Notes under the pieces: generated by a model
The model's input: only the letters and a program-made list of their open reading frames with translations
The model's database searches: none
What the model was told of the DNA's origin: nothing
Assembly (NCBI GenBank): GCA_946615495.1
Contig: CAMOHY010000197.1
Span: 1-5,063 of the forward strand
Source of the DNA: an uncultured Clostridia bacterium
GTDB lineage: Bacteria > Bacillota > Clostridia > Christensenellales > Aristaeellaceae
Direction of reading: 5' to 3'
Length of the DNA: 5,063 nt
Shown: positions 1 through 5,063 of the stretch, piece by piece
How positions within the stretch are numbered: the stretch's first letter is position 1
How the letters are laid out: each line of letters starts with the position of its first letter
Made by a program: the position numbers and the translations under genes

Positions 1-29
1 GAATAATCCCTGGGTCTCCGGGCTTATTC
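1..29. other. Imperfect hairpin at window edge
   Basis: GAATAA (1-6) pairs with TTATTC (24-29) and CCC (8-10) with GGG (20-22), giving nine base pairs with one T/C mismatch and a 9-nt loop. No T-run follows directly. It may be the 3' end of an upstream transcript or part of a larger structure cut by the window edge. I do not recognise it as a tRNA, T-box or known riboswitch piece. Confidence 0.3.
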
Positions 30-45
30 GCTCAAAAAAACTCAC

Positions 46-74
46 CGGCAGGCTGAAAAGCCTGCCGTTTTTTT
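46..74 (+). terminator. Rho-independent terminator of the upstream unit
   Basis: A perfect 8-bp GC-rich stem, CGGCAGGC (46-53) with GCCTGCCG (60-67), encloses the 6-nt loop TGAAAA and is followed at once by seven T (68-74). This is a classic intrinsic terminator for transcription entering from the left. Seven A at 34-40 would give a T-run on the minus strand, five bases beyond the stem, so it may also work weakly in the other direction. It insulates gpr from upstream transcription, so gpr needs its own promoter between about 75 and 160. Confidence 0.85.
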
Positions 75-86
75 GCGTTCAAGTTT

Positions 87-128
87 GATAATTCCTCCCT
101 TCGCCGCGCAACCTAAGGAGGAACCATC
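87..128 (+). other. Leader hairpin with orphan Shine-Dalgarno-like arm
   Basis: TTCCTCC (92-98) is exactly complementary to GGAGGAA (117-123), and GAT (87-89) pairs with ATC (126-128) across a 2x2 internal mismatch. The right arm contains AAGGAGG (115-121), a strong ribosome binding sequence, but no ATG, GTG or TTG lies at a usable distance after it. TTCCTCC is equally complementary to the real gpr ribosome binding site GGAGGAA at 171-177. The pairing is seen directly; any regulatory role is inference. Confidence 0.35.
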
Positions 129-170
129 CGGCGCGGCCTGCAACGGCAGGGCTGGGTGTTTGGCGAAAAT

Positions 171-177
171 GGAGGAA
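171..177 (+). promoter_or_regulatory. gpr ribosome binding site
   Basis: GGAGGAA is complementary to the 3' end of 16S rRNA. With the GGAGG core at 171-175 it sits 8 bases before ATG 184, or 7 if counted from GGAGGA. This decides the gpr start: the in-frame ATG at 169 overlaps this site and the more upstream GTG/TTG-type openings have no comparable support. Confidence 0.8.
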
Positions 178-183
178 TGCTGG

Positions 184-1110
184 ATGCAGTACAGAACGGA
201 CCTGGCGGTGGAAAGCCGGGAGCAGTCGGCGGGCTTATCCGGCGTAGTCAGCCGGGAAATAAAGCATGGGGATTTGGAGGAAGTGCATGTAGTGATTGAA
301 ACGGCGGAAGCGGCCCGCGCTTTGGAAAAGGACCAGGGGACTTATATTACCCTTACCCATCCCTTCCTTTCCCACGCCTGTGCGAAGGAGCGGCTGGAGA
401 TGGCGCAGGCGCTGTCCTCCGCTGTGCGGGAATTGCTTCCGCCCTTTGGCGATGTGCTGGTGGTGGGCCTTGGCAACCGGCATATGACGGCGGACGCGCT
501 GGGCAGCCGTGTGCTGGAAGATTTGCTCATTACCCGCCACCTAAAGGATATGACGGATGAAGCGCTGCGGGGCCGTCTCCGGGGCGTATGCGCCGCGGCC
601 CCCGGCGTGCTGGGCATCACCGGCATGGAAACGGCGGAGGTGGTCAAGGGCATCGCGCAACGGGTGCAGCCTGCCGCGATTATTGCCATCGACGCGCTGG
701 CGGCGCGGGATTCCAGCCGTATCTGCACCACCATTCAAATCACCGATACGGGCATTCGCCCCGGCAGCGGCGTGGGCAACCACCGGGCCGGGCTGAATAA
801 GGACGCTTTGGGCATTCCGGTTATCGCCGTGGGGGTGCCCATGGTGGTGTATGCCTCGGTAATTGCCAGGGATGCGCTTTCCCTGCTGCTTGCGGATATG
901 GGCATGGAGGAGGAGGCGCACGCCCAGGCCATGGACAGCCTGATCGGGAAAATATCCTGCCAAGGGTTGGGAGAATTGGTGGTAACGCCCCGCGAAGTGG
1001 ACGAATTGGTGGGCAAGGTGGCCCGCATCATCGCGGACGGGCTGAATATGGCGCTCCAGCCGCGGCTTTCCGAGGAGGAAATACAATATCTTTCGCATGA
1101 TGGGGTATAG
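184..1110 (+). CDS. gpr: Germination protease GPR (spore protease, peptidase family A25)
   Basis: GPR is made in the forespore as an inactive zymogen, processes itself late in sporulation, and at germination cuts the small acid-soluble proteins that coat spore DNA. The 308-residue product starts MQYRTDLAVE; TDLAVE is the family autoprocessing site, cut after the D. The core matches the family throughout: VVGLGN (93-98), DALG (104-107), LLITRHL (114-120), PGVLGITGMET (140-150), AIDALAAR (168-175) and TGIRPGSGVGN (189-199), then VVTPREVD (266-273). D104 and D170 align with the two aspartates (127 and 193 in Bacillus megaterium) known to be needed for this unusual acid protease. It is shorter than Bacillus GPR (about 370) because it lacks the insert before VTPKEVD and most of the propeptide, as in many clostridia. 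VVYAS (221-225) replaces the usual VVDA. The start at 184 has a strong ribosome binding site; translation from 73 would add 37 unconserved residues. spoIIP follows, as in other spore-formers. No clear sigma-F/G promoter is visible. Confidence 0.96.
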   Translation: MQYRTDLAVESREQSAGLSGVVSREIKHGDLEEVHVVIETAEAARALEKDQGTYITLTHPFLSHACAKERLEMAQALSSAVRELLPPFGDVLVVGLGNRHMTADALGSRVLEDLLITRHLKDMTDEALRGRLRGVCAAAPGVLGITGMETAEVVKGIAQRVQPAAIIAIDALAARDSSRICTTIQITDTGIRPGSGVGNHRAGLNKDALGIPVIAVGVPMVVYASVIARDALSLLLADMGMEEEAHAQAMDSLIGKISCQGLGELVVTPREVDELVGKVARIIADGLNMALQPRLSEEEIQYLSHDGV

Positions 1111-1123
1111 CGCCGCATATACT
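1095..1123 (+). promoter_or_regulatory. Possible sigma-E-type promoter for spoIIP
   Basis: CATATACT (1116-1123) matches seven of eight positions of the sigma-E -10 consensus CATACANT. GCATGAT (1095-1101), 14 bases upstream, partly resembles the ATA-containing -35 element. spoIIP is known to be mother-cell, sigma-E expressed in Bacillus subtilis, so a promoter is expected here. The -35 is weak, and the predicted start near 1130 would leave almost no leader. Confidence 0.33.
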
Positions 1124-1128
1124 GTCAT

Positions 1129-1136
1129 GAGGTGAT
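1129..1136 (+). promoter_or_regulatory. spoIIP ribosome binding site
   Basis: GAGGTGAT is an extended match to the anti-SD of 16S rRNA. The GAGG core lies 8 bases before GTG 1141, so it favours that start. The other in-frame GTG at 1132 lies inside this site and cannot use it. Confidence 0.65.
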
Positions 1137-1140
1137 ACGT

Positions 1141-1941
1141 GTGGCGCTTTTCAATGGCCGTGAACGGATGCGGATCATGGCGGCCTGGAGCTTGCTTGCT
1201 TTCTTTTCCTTCGCTGTGAGCCAGGCGCTGACCGCTTGGGCGGAGGAGCGGGCCGGGGAGGCCGTGCCGTTTACCATGCAGGTGGTTTCCGCTTCCTTGC
1301 CGCAAAGCAGGCAGCGGCGGGTATACATTTATCATACCCACACCTATGAAGCCTATGAAATGGACGATGAAAACCGCTATACCCCGACGGAGACCTGGCG
1401 AACGGCGGATAACGCCTTTAACGTGGTCCGGGTGGGGGAGGAGCTGTCTGCCCGGCTGAGGGAGGCCGGTATTTTCGTTACCCACGATACCACGGCCTTT
1501 GAGCCGCCCCGGCTGTCCACCGCCTATTCCCGTTCCCTGGAAGCGCTGAAGGCCGCGGCGGCGGAGGGGTATGACCTATATATCGATTTGCACCGCGATT
1601 CCTACGCCAAAGGAAACGGCCCCAATACCGTGGCGGTGGATGATTTGGAATGCGCAAGGCTTTTATTCCTGATTGGCCAGGGCACCGGGTCCGGCCTGGA
1701 TGAAAAGCCGGATTGGGAAGCTAACCAGCGTTCCGCTCAGGCCATTGCCGACGCGCTGAACGGGCGCGCGGAGGGAATATGCCGGGGCGTATCGCTCAAA
1801 TCCGGCCGGTACAACCAGCAGGCGGCCACCCCCAGCCTGCTCATTGAGGCGGGCAACAATAAAAATACCCTGCCGCAGGCGCTGAACGCTATGGAGCCCT
1901 TGGCCCGCGCCATCTGCCAGTATTTTGACGCGATGGAATAG
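1141..1941 (+). CDS. spoIIP: Stage II sporulation protein P (engulfment amidase/endopeptidase)
   Basis: SpoIIP is a membrane-anchored, zinc-dependent peptidoglycan hydrolase with amidase and endopeptidase activity. With SpoIID and SpoIIM it thins the septal wall and drives mother-cell membrane migration during engulfment. From GTG 1141 the product has 266 residues. A basic start (NGRERMR) precedes one hydrophobic segment (about 13-33) that should anchor it with the catalytic domain outside; LTAWAEE could be read as a signal-peptidase site but family knowledge favours an anchor. The family motifs are in order: HTHTYEAY (65-72), with the probable metal-binding histidines and glutamate, DLHRD (149-153), SGRYNQ (221-226) and LLIEAGNNKNT (233-243). 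It is much shorter than the Bacillus subtilis protein (about 400) because only some 25 residues separate the membrane helix from the catalytic fold. The gap from gpr is 30 bp without a terminator, so read-through from gpr is likely besides any own promoter. Confidence 0.94.
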   Translation: MALFNGRERMRIMAAWSLLAFFSFAVSQALTAWAEERAGEAVPFTMQVVSASLPQSRQRRVYIYHTHTYEAYEMDDENRYTPTETWRTADNAFNVVRVGEELSARLREAGIFVTHDTTAFEPPRLSTAYSRSLEALKAAAAEGYDLYIDLHRDSYAKGNGPNTVAVDDLECARLLFLIGQGTGSGLDEKPDWEANQRSAQAIADALNGRAEGICRGVSLKSGRYNQQAATPSLLIEAGNNKNTLPQALNAMEPLARAICQYFDAME

Positions 1942-1967
1942 CAAAGGGCCGCCGCCGCGCCCTGCAA

Positions 1968-1996
1968 TTGACTTTCTCCTCTGTTTGCGCTATACT
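1968..1996 (+). promoter_or_regulatory. Strong sigma-A-type promoter for the murI unit
   Basis: TTGACT (1968-1973) and TATACT (1991-1996) each match five of six bases of the housekeeping -35 and -10 consensus and are exactly 17 bp apart. The element lies in the only gap between spoIIP and the next gene. The predicted transcription start is about 2002-2005, at the beginning of the AGGGAGGGG ribosome binding site (2002-2010), which gives a leader of only about 15 bases before ATG 2018. Confidence 0.75.
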
Positions 1997-2017
1997 GCCA
2001 AAGGGAGGGGAAAATAA

Positions 2018-2608
2018 ATGAAGCAATTTTGCCTGCGGCAGATGCGGAGGGAATACCGGGGCATGCTGCGCACCTGCGTGGGAACCGCCATCGTTTTCAT
2101 GCTTTGCTTCGCGCTATTGGGAGCAATCAGCGCGGTCAAGCACGTGGAAATGAAATTTGTTTTGATCCTTATCGGGATCGATCTTTTTATCGCGCTCATT
2201 TCTCTTGGCGCTTATCTTATTCTCAGCGATCCCAAATGGCTGCTGAAAAAAACGCCCTTCGGCCGGGCGCTGTACACCCTGGGCGATCCTGCGGCCGTGA
2301 TGGCGGATATCGACAGGGCTGCCGAAGATTTTTATGAGCATCATGGCAGCTTTATTTTGCTGCGGGGCTGGCTGATTCTGCTTTTGCCGGACGGCTGGCA
2401 GATGGAGCCCTACCGGATGAGCGGCTATCCGATCCAGCGGGGAGAAATTCAGGAAATCCGCCTCCTGCCGGACACCAGCCCGGACGACCCGGAGGAACGG
2501 CATGTGCGCCTGACCTGCAGCGCCGGAACGGAGGATTTTTATTTGTACCAGCAGCAGGATTTGGATGCCCTGCGGGTGTGGATGGAGGAAGGGGGGCAGT
2601 CGGATTGA
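2018..2608 (+). CDS. Uncharacterised two-helix membrane protein with cytoplasmic C-terminal domain
   Basis: I do not recognise this 196-residue protein. A basic N-terminus (four arginines and a lysine within residues 2-18) is followed by two hydrophobic helices, about 20-40 and 47-69, joined by a short charged loop (KHVEMK); TM2 contains an aspartate (D55). The basic stretch KWLLKK (73-78) after TM2 and the positive-inside rule place both ends in the cytoplasm. The soluble part (about 79-196) starts with FGRALYTLGDP and a helix with DIDRAAEDF, then shows alternating strands (FILLRGWLILLL, EIQEIRLLP, HVRLTC, DFYLYQ) and ends in a helix. This order suggests a small PH-like or YcxB-like beta domain, an inference from pattern only. 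The start is ATG 2018, 9 bases after GGGAGG. The TGA stop overlaps the murI ATG, so the two genes are probably translationally coupled and the function may relate to the envelope. It is unlikely to be spurious, given its clean promoter, binding site and coupling. Confidence 0.85.
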   Translation: MKQFCLRQMRREYRGMLRTCVGTAIVFMLCFALLGAISAVKHVEMKFVLILIGIDLFIALISLGAYLILSDPKWLLKKTPFGRALYTLGDPAAVMADIDRAAEDFYEHHGSFILLRGWLILLLPDGWQMEPYRMSGYPIQRGEIQEIRLLPDTSPDDPEERHVRLTCSAGTEDFYLYQQQDLDALRVWMEEGGQSD

Positions 2609-3378
2609 TGCCTGAGCCTGTCCGGAACGCGCCCGTTGGCATGTTTGACAGCGGCGTGGGGGGCATCAGCGTGTTGAAAGAAGCGATGCGCCAATTGCCC
2701 CATGAGCATTTTATCTTTTATGGCGATACGAAAAACGCGCCTTATGGCACAAAAACCAAGGAACAGGTGCTTTCTCTTTCCCGCCGGGTGGTGGAAACCC
2801 TGCTCGATAAGGGCTGCAAGGCCATCGTAATCGCCTGCAACACCGCCACCAGCGCCGCGGCGGCCACCCTGCGCGCGGAATACGCCGACTTGCCCATCAT
2901 CGGCATGGAGCCGGCCCTAAAGCCCGCGTCCCTTCTGCATCAGGACGGCGTGGTGCTGTCGCTGGCCACGCCGGGCACCATCGCCGGGGAAAAATATGCG
3001 CAGCTGTATGCGTTGTACGGGGAAGGCGTGGTTTCCCTGCCCTGCCGGGGACTGATGGAGTTTGCCGAGCGCGGCGAATTGGACAGCCCGGCTCTCCAGG
3101 ATTATTTGGAAAAGCTTCTGCGGCCCTACCGGGAAAAGAAGGTGGAGGCTGTGGTGCTGGGGTGCACCCATTATGTGTTTTTAAAGCAGGCGATTCAACG
3201 GTTTTTTCCCTCCGTTCCGCTCATTGACGGAAACGAAGGCACCGTCAGGCAATTGAAACGGCGCTTGGAAGCGCTGTCGCTGCTGGCCGGGGAGGAGCAA
3301 ACGGGGTGCGCAGAGCTGCTTTCCTCCGGCGGCAGCGGGGCCATTGAGCAAATGCGGAAGCTGCTGAACCTGAATTGA
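2608..3378 (+). CDS. murI: Glutamate racemase
   Basis: MurI converts L-glutamate to D-glutamate in the cytoplasm, without cofactor, for the second residue of the peptidoglycan stem peptide. The 256-residue product has the usual family length. Motifs are VGMFDSGVGGISV (10-22), with the catalytic-base-assisting aspartate D14 and serine S15, FYGDTKNAPYGTKT (37-50), IACNTATS (75-82) with catalytic C77, and VVLGCTHY (182-189) with the second catalytic cysteine C186 and H188. The glycine-rich DSGVGG and the CNTAT and GCTH pairs are diagnostic. After GCTHY the usual proline is valine (V190). The start at ATG 2608 overlaps the upstream stop as TGATG; G-rich sequence GGAGGAAGGGGGG (2584-2596) upstream can serve as binding site. 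A GTG at 2578 would add ten unconserved residues. The main alternative, aspartate racemase, fits less well because the full MurI motif set is present. It is probably cotranscribed with its neighbours from the promoter at 1968. Confidence 0.95.
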   Translation: MPEPVRNAPVGMFDSGVGGISVLKEAMRQLPHEHFIFYGDTKNAPYGTKTKEQVLSLSRRVVETLLDKGCKAIVIACNTATSAAAATLRAEYADLPIIGMEPALKPASLLHQDGVVLSLATPGTIAGEKYAQLYALYGEGVVSLPCRGLMEFAERGELDSPALQDYLEKLLRPYREKKVEAVVLGCTHYVFLKQAIQRFFPSVPLIDGNEGTVRQLKRRLEALSLLAGEEQTGCAELLSSGGSGAIEQMRKLLNLN

Positions 3379-3400
3379 ACCCTTGCCCAACCGACACAAA

Positions 3401-3405
3401 GGAGG
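3401..3405 (+). promoter_or_regulatory. Ribosome binding site deciding a TTG start
   Basis: AAAGGAGGCGAT (3398-3409) is a near-perfect anti-SD complement, with the GGAGG core 9 bases before TTG 3415. No ATG lies nearby, and the first in-frame ATG (3478) would delete the metal-binding motif, so TTG is the start. Confidence 0.85.
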
Positions 3406-3414
3406 CGATTTTTC

Positions 3415-5034
3415 TTGCAAAGCACTACCTACGTTTGCGGCCACCGCAACCCGGACACCGATTCCATCGTATCCGCCATGGCCTATGCCAGCCTGTGCAA
3501 CGCCTTGGGCGATAACGGCTATGTGCCCGCAAGGCTGGGGCAAATGAACGATGAAAGCACATTCCTGCTCAAGCGCTTTGGCTTTCAGCCGCCCATGCTG
3601 ATTTCCACCGTGCGCACCCAGGTAAGGGATATCGAGTTTGACCGGCCGCCCAGGCTTGGCGGCAGCGTGCCGGTGAGCCACGCCTGGGAAATTATGCAGG
3701 AGAACCCGAATTTGAGCGCCCTGCCCGTTACCAATGAGGACGGCACGCTCTTTGGCATGGTGACGGCGGGAGGTATCGCGGAAAGCGATATGCAGACCAT
3801 TGAGGTGCCCGTCGTGCGCAACGCGCCGGTGTTCAATGTGCTCTCCGCCCTGGAGGGCCACATCATCAACCGGGAAGACGACGTGTTTGATTTCATTTCC
3901 GGCGACGTGGTGATCGCGCTGCCCACCCCCGGCGAAGGGCTGAAGGGGGTCAAGGAGGGGGCCGTGGTCATTTGCGGCCAGCAGGAGGACGTGGTGGAGC
4001 AGGCGCTCCAATTGAAGGCCAGCTGCATCATTTTGTGCCAAAGCAGCCTGGCCGAAAAATATCACGGCCTGGCCTCCCAAACCTGCATCATTACCACGCC
4101 CTACGATGCCTGGCGGGCCGCCCGCATGCTGTACCAGGCCACGCCGGTGGGGCGCATTGCCAAAACGGATGAGCTGGTGTGCTTTCATGAGGACGACTTT
4201 CTGGACGACGTGCGGGAGGCTGTGCTTCAAAGCCGCTACCGCAGCTACCCTGTGCTGGATAGGGAGGACAAGGTGGTAGGCACCCTGAGCCGTTACCACC
4301 TGCTGCGTCCCCGGCGCAAGCGCATCGTGCTGGTGGACCACAACGAAGTGGGCCAGTCCGTTCCGGGGCTGGACCAGGCGGAATTGGTGGGCATTATCGA
4401 CCATCACCGCCTGGCTGATGTGCAGACGGGCTATCCCGTGTTCATGCGCAATGAGCCCGTGGGCTCCACCACCACCATCGTGGCCACCATGTTTCAGGAG
4501 CATGGGCTCATGCCCGGCGAAAAGCTGGCGGGGCTCATGGCCGCCGCCATCGTGAGCGACACGGTGATGTTCAAGTCCCCCACCACTACCCCCAGGGACC
4601 GGCGCATCGCGGACCGGCTGGCCCGCATTGCGGGCATCGATTTGGAAGCGCTGGGCCGGGAGGTTTTCTCCGCCAGTTCCGCCGACAAGTCGGCGTCCGT
4701 GCTGCTGAAAACGGACTTTAAGGAATTCCATTTGGCCGATCACAAGCTGGGCATCAGCCAAATCACCACCATGGACTCCGAACATATGCTAAAGCGGAAG
4801 GATGAATTCCTTCAGGAAATGGAAAAGCTGAAGGAGGAAAAGCACTATGATATGGTGCTGCTGATGATTACCGATGTGCTCAGGGAAGGAACGCAGCTCG
4901 TTTTCCTGGGCGACAAGGAAATTATCCGCCAGGCCTTTGGCATTAGCCAAATCGAGGGCGACAGCGTGTTCCTCAAGGGCGTGGTTTCCAGGAAGAAGCA
5001 GATGGTGCCCGCCCTGGCCCTGCTGTGGGGTTAA
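3415..5034 (+). CDS. ppaC: Manganese-dependent inorganic pyrophosphatase with CBS-DRTGG-CBS insert (family II PPase)
   Basis: This cytoplasmic DHH-superfamily enzyme hydrolyses pyrophosphate to two phosphates and so pulls polymer and nucleotide synthesis forward. The 539-residue product contains the DHH catalytic domain split by a regulatory insert. GHRNPDTDS (9-17) supplies the first metal ligands (H10, D14, D16). The insert holds CBS1 (about 72-128), a DRTGG-like domain (about 163-248) and CBS2 (about 250-298, with RYRSYPVLD). DHH motifs resume with VDHNEVGQS (307-315) and IDHH (328-331), then SDTVMFKSPTTT (381-392) leads into the DHHA2 domain, which carries substrate-binding SRKKQ (525-529). 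Plain family II enzymes have about 310 residues, so the insert accounts for the extra length. In characterised CBS-PPases AMP and ADP inhibit and ATP activates; the DRTGG-containing Clostridium perfringens enzyme is also activated by diadenosine tetraphosphate. Such control is inferred here. A TTG start may limit translation. The gene lies 36 bp after murI with no terminator between them. Confidence 0.95.
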   Translation: MQSTTYVCGHRNPDTDSIVSAMAYASLCNALGDNGYVPARLGQMNDESTFLLKRFGFQPPMLISTVRTQVRDIEFDRPPRLGGSVPVSHAWEIMQENPNLSALPVTNEDGTLFGMVTAGGIAESDMQTIEVPVVRNAPVFNVLSALEGHIINREDDVFDFISGDVVIALPTPGEGLKGVKEGAVVICGQQEDVVEQALQLKASCIILCQSSLAEKYHGLASQTCIITTPYDAWRAARMLYQATPVGRIAKTDELVCFHEDDFLDDVREAVLQSRYRSYPVLDREDKVVGTLSRYHLLRPRRKRIVLVDHNEVGQSVPGLDQAELVGIIDHHRLADVQTGYPVFMRNEPVGSTTTIVATMFQEHGLMPGEKLAGLMAAAIVSDTVMFKSPTTTPRDRRIADRLARIAGIDLEALGREVFSASSADKSASVLLKTDFKEFHLADHKLGISQITTMDSEHMLKRKDEFLQEMEKLKEEKHYDMVLLMITDVLREGTQLVFLGDKEIIRQAFGISQIEGDSVFLKGVVSRKKQMVPALALLWG

Positions 5035-5037
5035 AAA

Positions 5038-5063
5038 ATGAAACAACAAAAACGAGGCAGAGA
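5038..5063 (+). CDS. Possible start of a further gene, cut by the window end
   Basis: ATG at 5038, three bases after the pyrophosphatase stop, opens a frame reading MKQQKRGR that has no stop before the window ends. GGGG at 5027-5030 is a weak but correctly spaced ribosome binding site. No terminator hairpin is visible after the pyrophosphatase within the window, so cotranscription is possible. With eight codons visible, nothing can be said about function, and it may be chance. Confidence 0.25.

Noticed and set aside
1..29. Sigma-G-like promoter, GAATA (1-5) and CTTATTC (23-29) with 17-bp spacing
   Set aside because: The -10 match is poor, the elements coincide with hairpin arms, and the strong terminator at 46-74 would stop transcription before gpr.
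87..92. GATAAT as a -10 box for gpr
   Set aside because: No acceptable -35 lies 16-18 bp upstream (that position is the terminator), and gpr is expected to use sigma-F/G.
73..183. N-terminal extension of gpr from the frame opening at 73
   Set aside because: It would begin inside the terminator T-run, its residues are unlike GPR, and ATG 184 has the proper ribosome binding site.
1132..1140. GTG 1132 as the spoIIP start
   Set aside because: It lies inside the GAGGTGAT ribosome binding site; GTG 1141 has the right spacing.
541..1485. A 314-codon minus-strand frame across gpr and spoIIP
   Set aside because: It is antisense to two clearly conserved genes, spans their junction, and has no family motifs.
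1945..1963. AGGGC/GCCCT hairpin after spoIIP as a terminator
   Set aside because: The stem has only five pairs with a 9-nt loop and no T-run follows, so termination here is not supported.
2578..2607. Upstream GTG start for murI
   Set aside because: The extra ten residues are not family-like, and ATG 2608 in the TGATG overlap begins where MurI proteins normally start.
3181..4785. A 534-codon open frame on the minus strand, antisense to the pyrophosphatase
   Set aside because: It mirrors the high-GC codon pattern of the real gene, is rich in His/Gly/Gln with no recognisable motif, and the plus-strand gene is unambiguous.

Overview
The window is most likely from a GC-rich, endospore-forming member of the Clostridia (Bacillota). 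The basis is a germination protease gene followed directly by a spoIIP gene, a pairing conserved in spore-formers, plus strong AGGAGG-type ribosome binding sites, GTG/TTG starts and a CBS-DRTGG type family II pyrophosphatase typical of clostridia. All supported genes lie on the plus strand. I cannot name the genus.

Layout. Bases 1-74 hold the end of an upstream transcription unit: an imperfect hairpin (1-29) and a textbook intrinsic terminator (46-74). Bases 75-183 are an untranslated leader with two copies of GGAGGAA and one complementary TTCCTCC. The sporulation pair follows: gpr (184-1110), the protease that degrades small acid-soluble spore proteins at germination, and spoIIP (about 1141-1941), the cell-wall hydrolase that drives engulfment. 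A weak sigma-E-like promoter lies at the gpr/spoIIP junction.

A new transcription unit appears to start at 1968 with a near-consensus housekeeping promoter (TTGACT, 17 bp, TATACT). It covers an unrecognised two-helix membrane protein (2018-2608), a glutamate racemase murI whose start overlaps the previous stop in TGATG (2608-3378), and, after 36 bp without a terminator, a manganese-dependent inorganic pyrophosphatase with a regulatory CBS-DRTGG-CBS insert (3415-5034, TTG start). A possible further reading frame begins at 5038 and runs off the window.

How the genes fit together. The first unit acts in sporulation and germination: SpoIIP degrades septal peptidoglycan in the mother cell, and GPR waits as a zymogen in the forespore. 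The second unit is vegetative by its promoter: MurI supplies D-glutamate for peptidoglycan, and the pyrophosphatase removes pyrophosphate from biosynthesis under adenine-nucleotide control. I see no mobile element, CRISPR array, tRNA or rRNA, and no clear sign of a novel multi-gene system. The observations most worth checking are the very short leaders predicted for two units, the repeated SD/anti-SD elements ahead of gpr, the compact SpoIIP, the degenerate DRTGG signature, and the unknown membrane protein coupled to murI.
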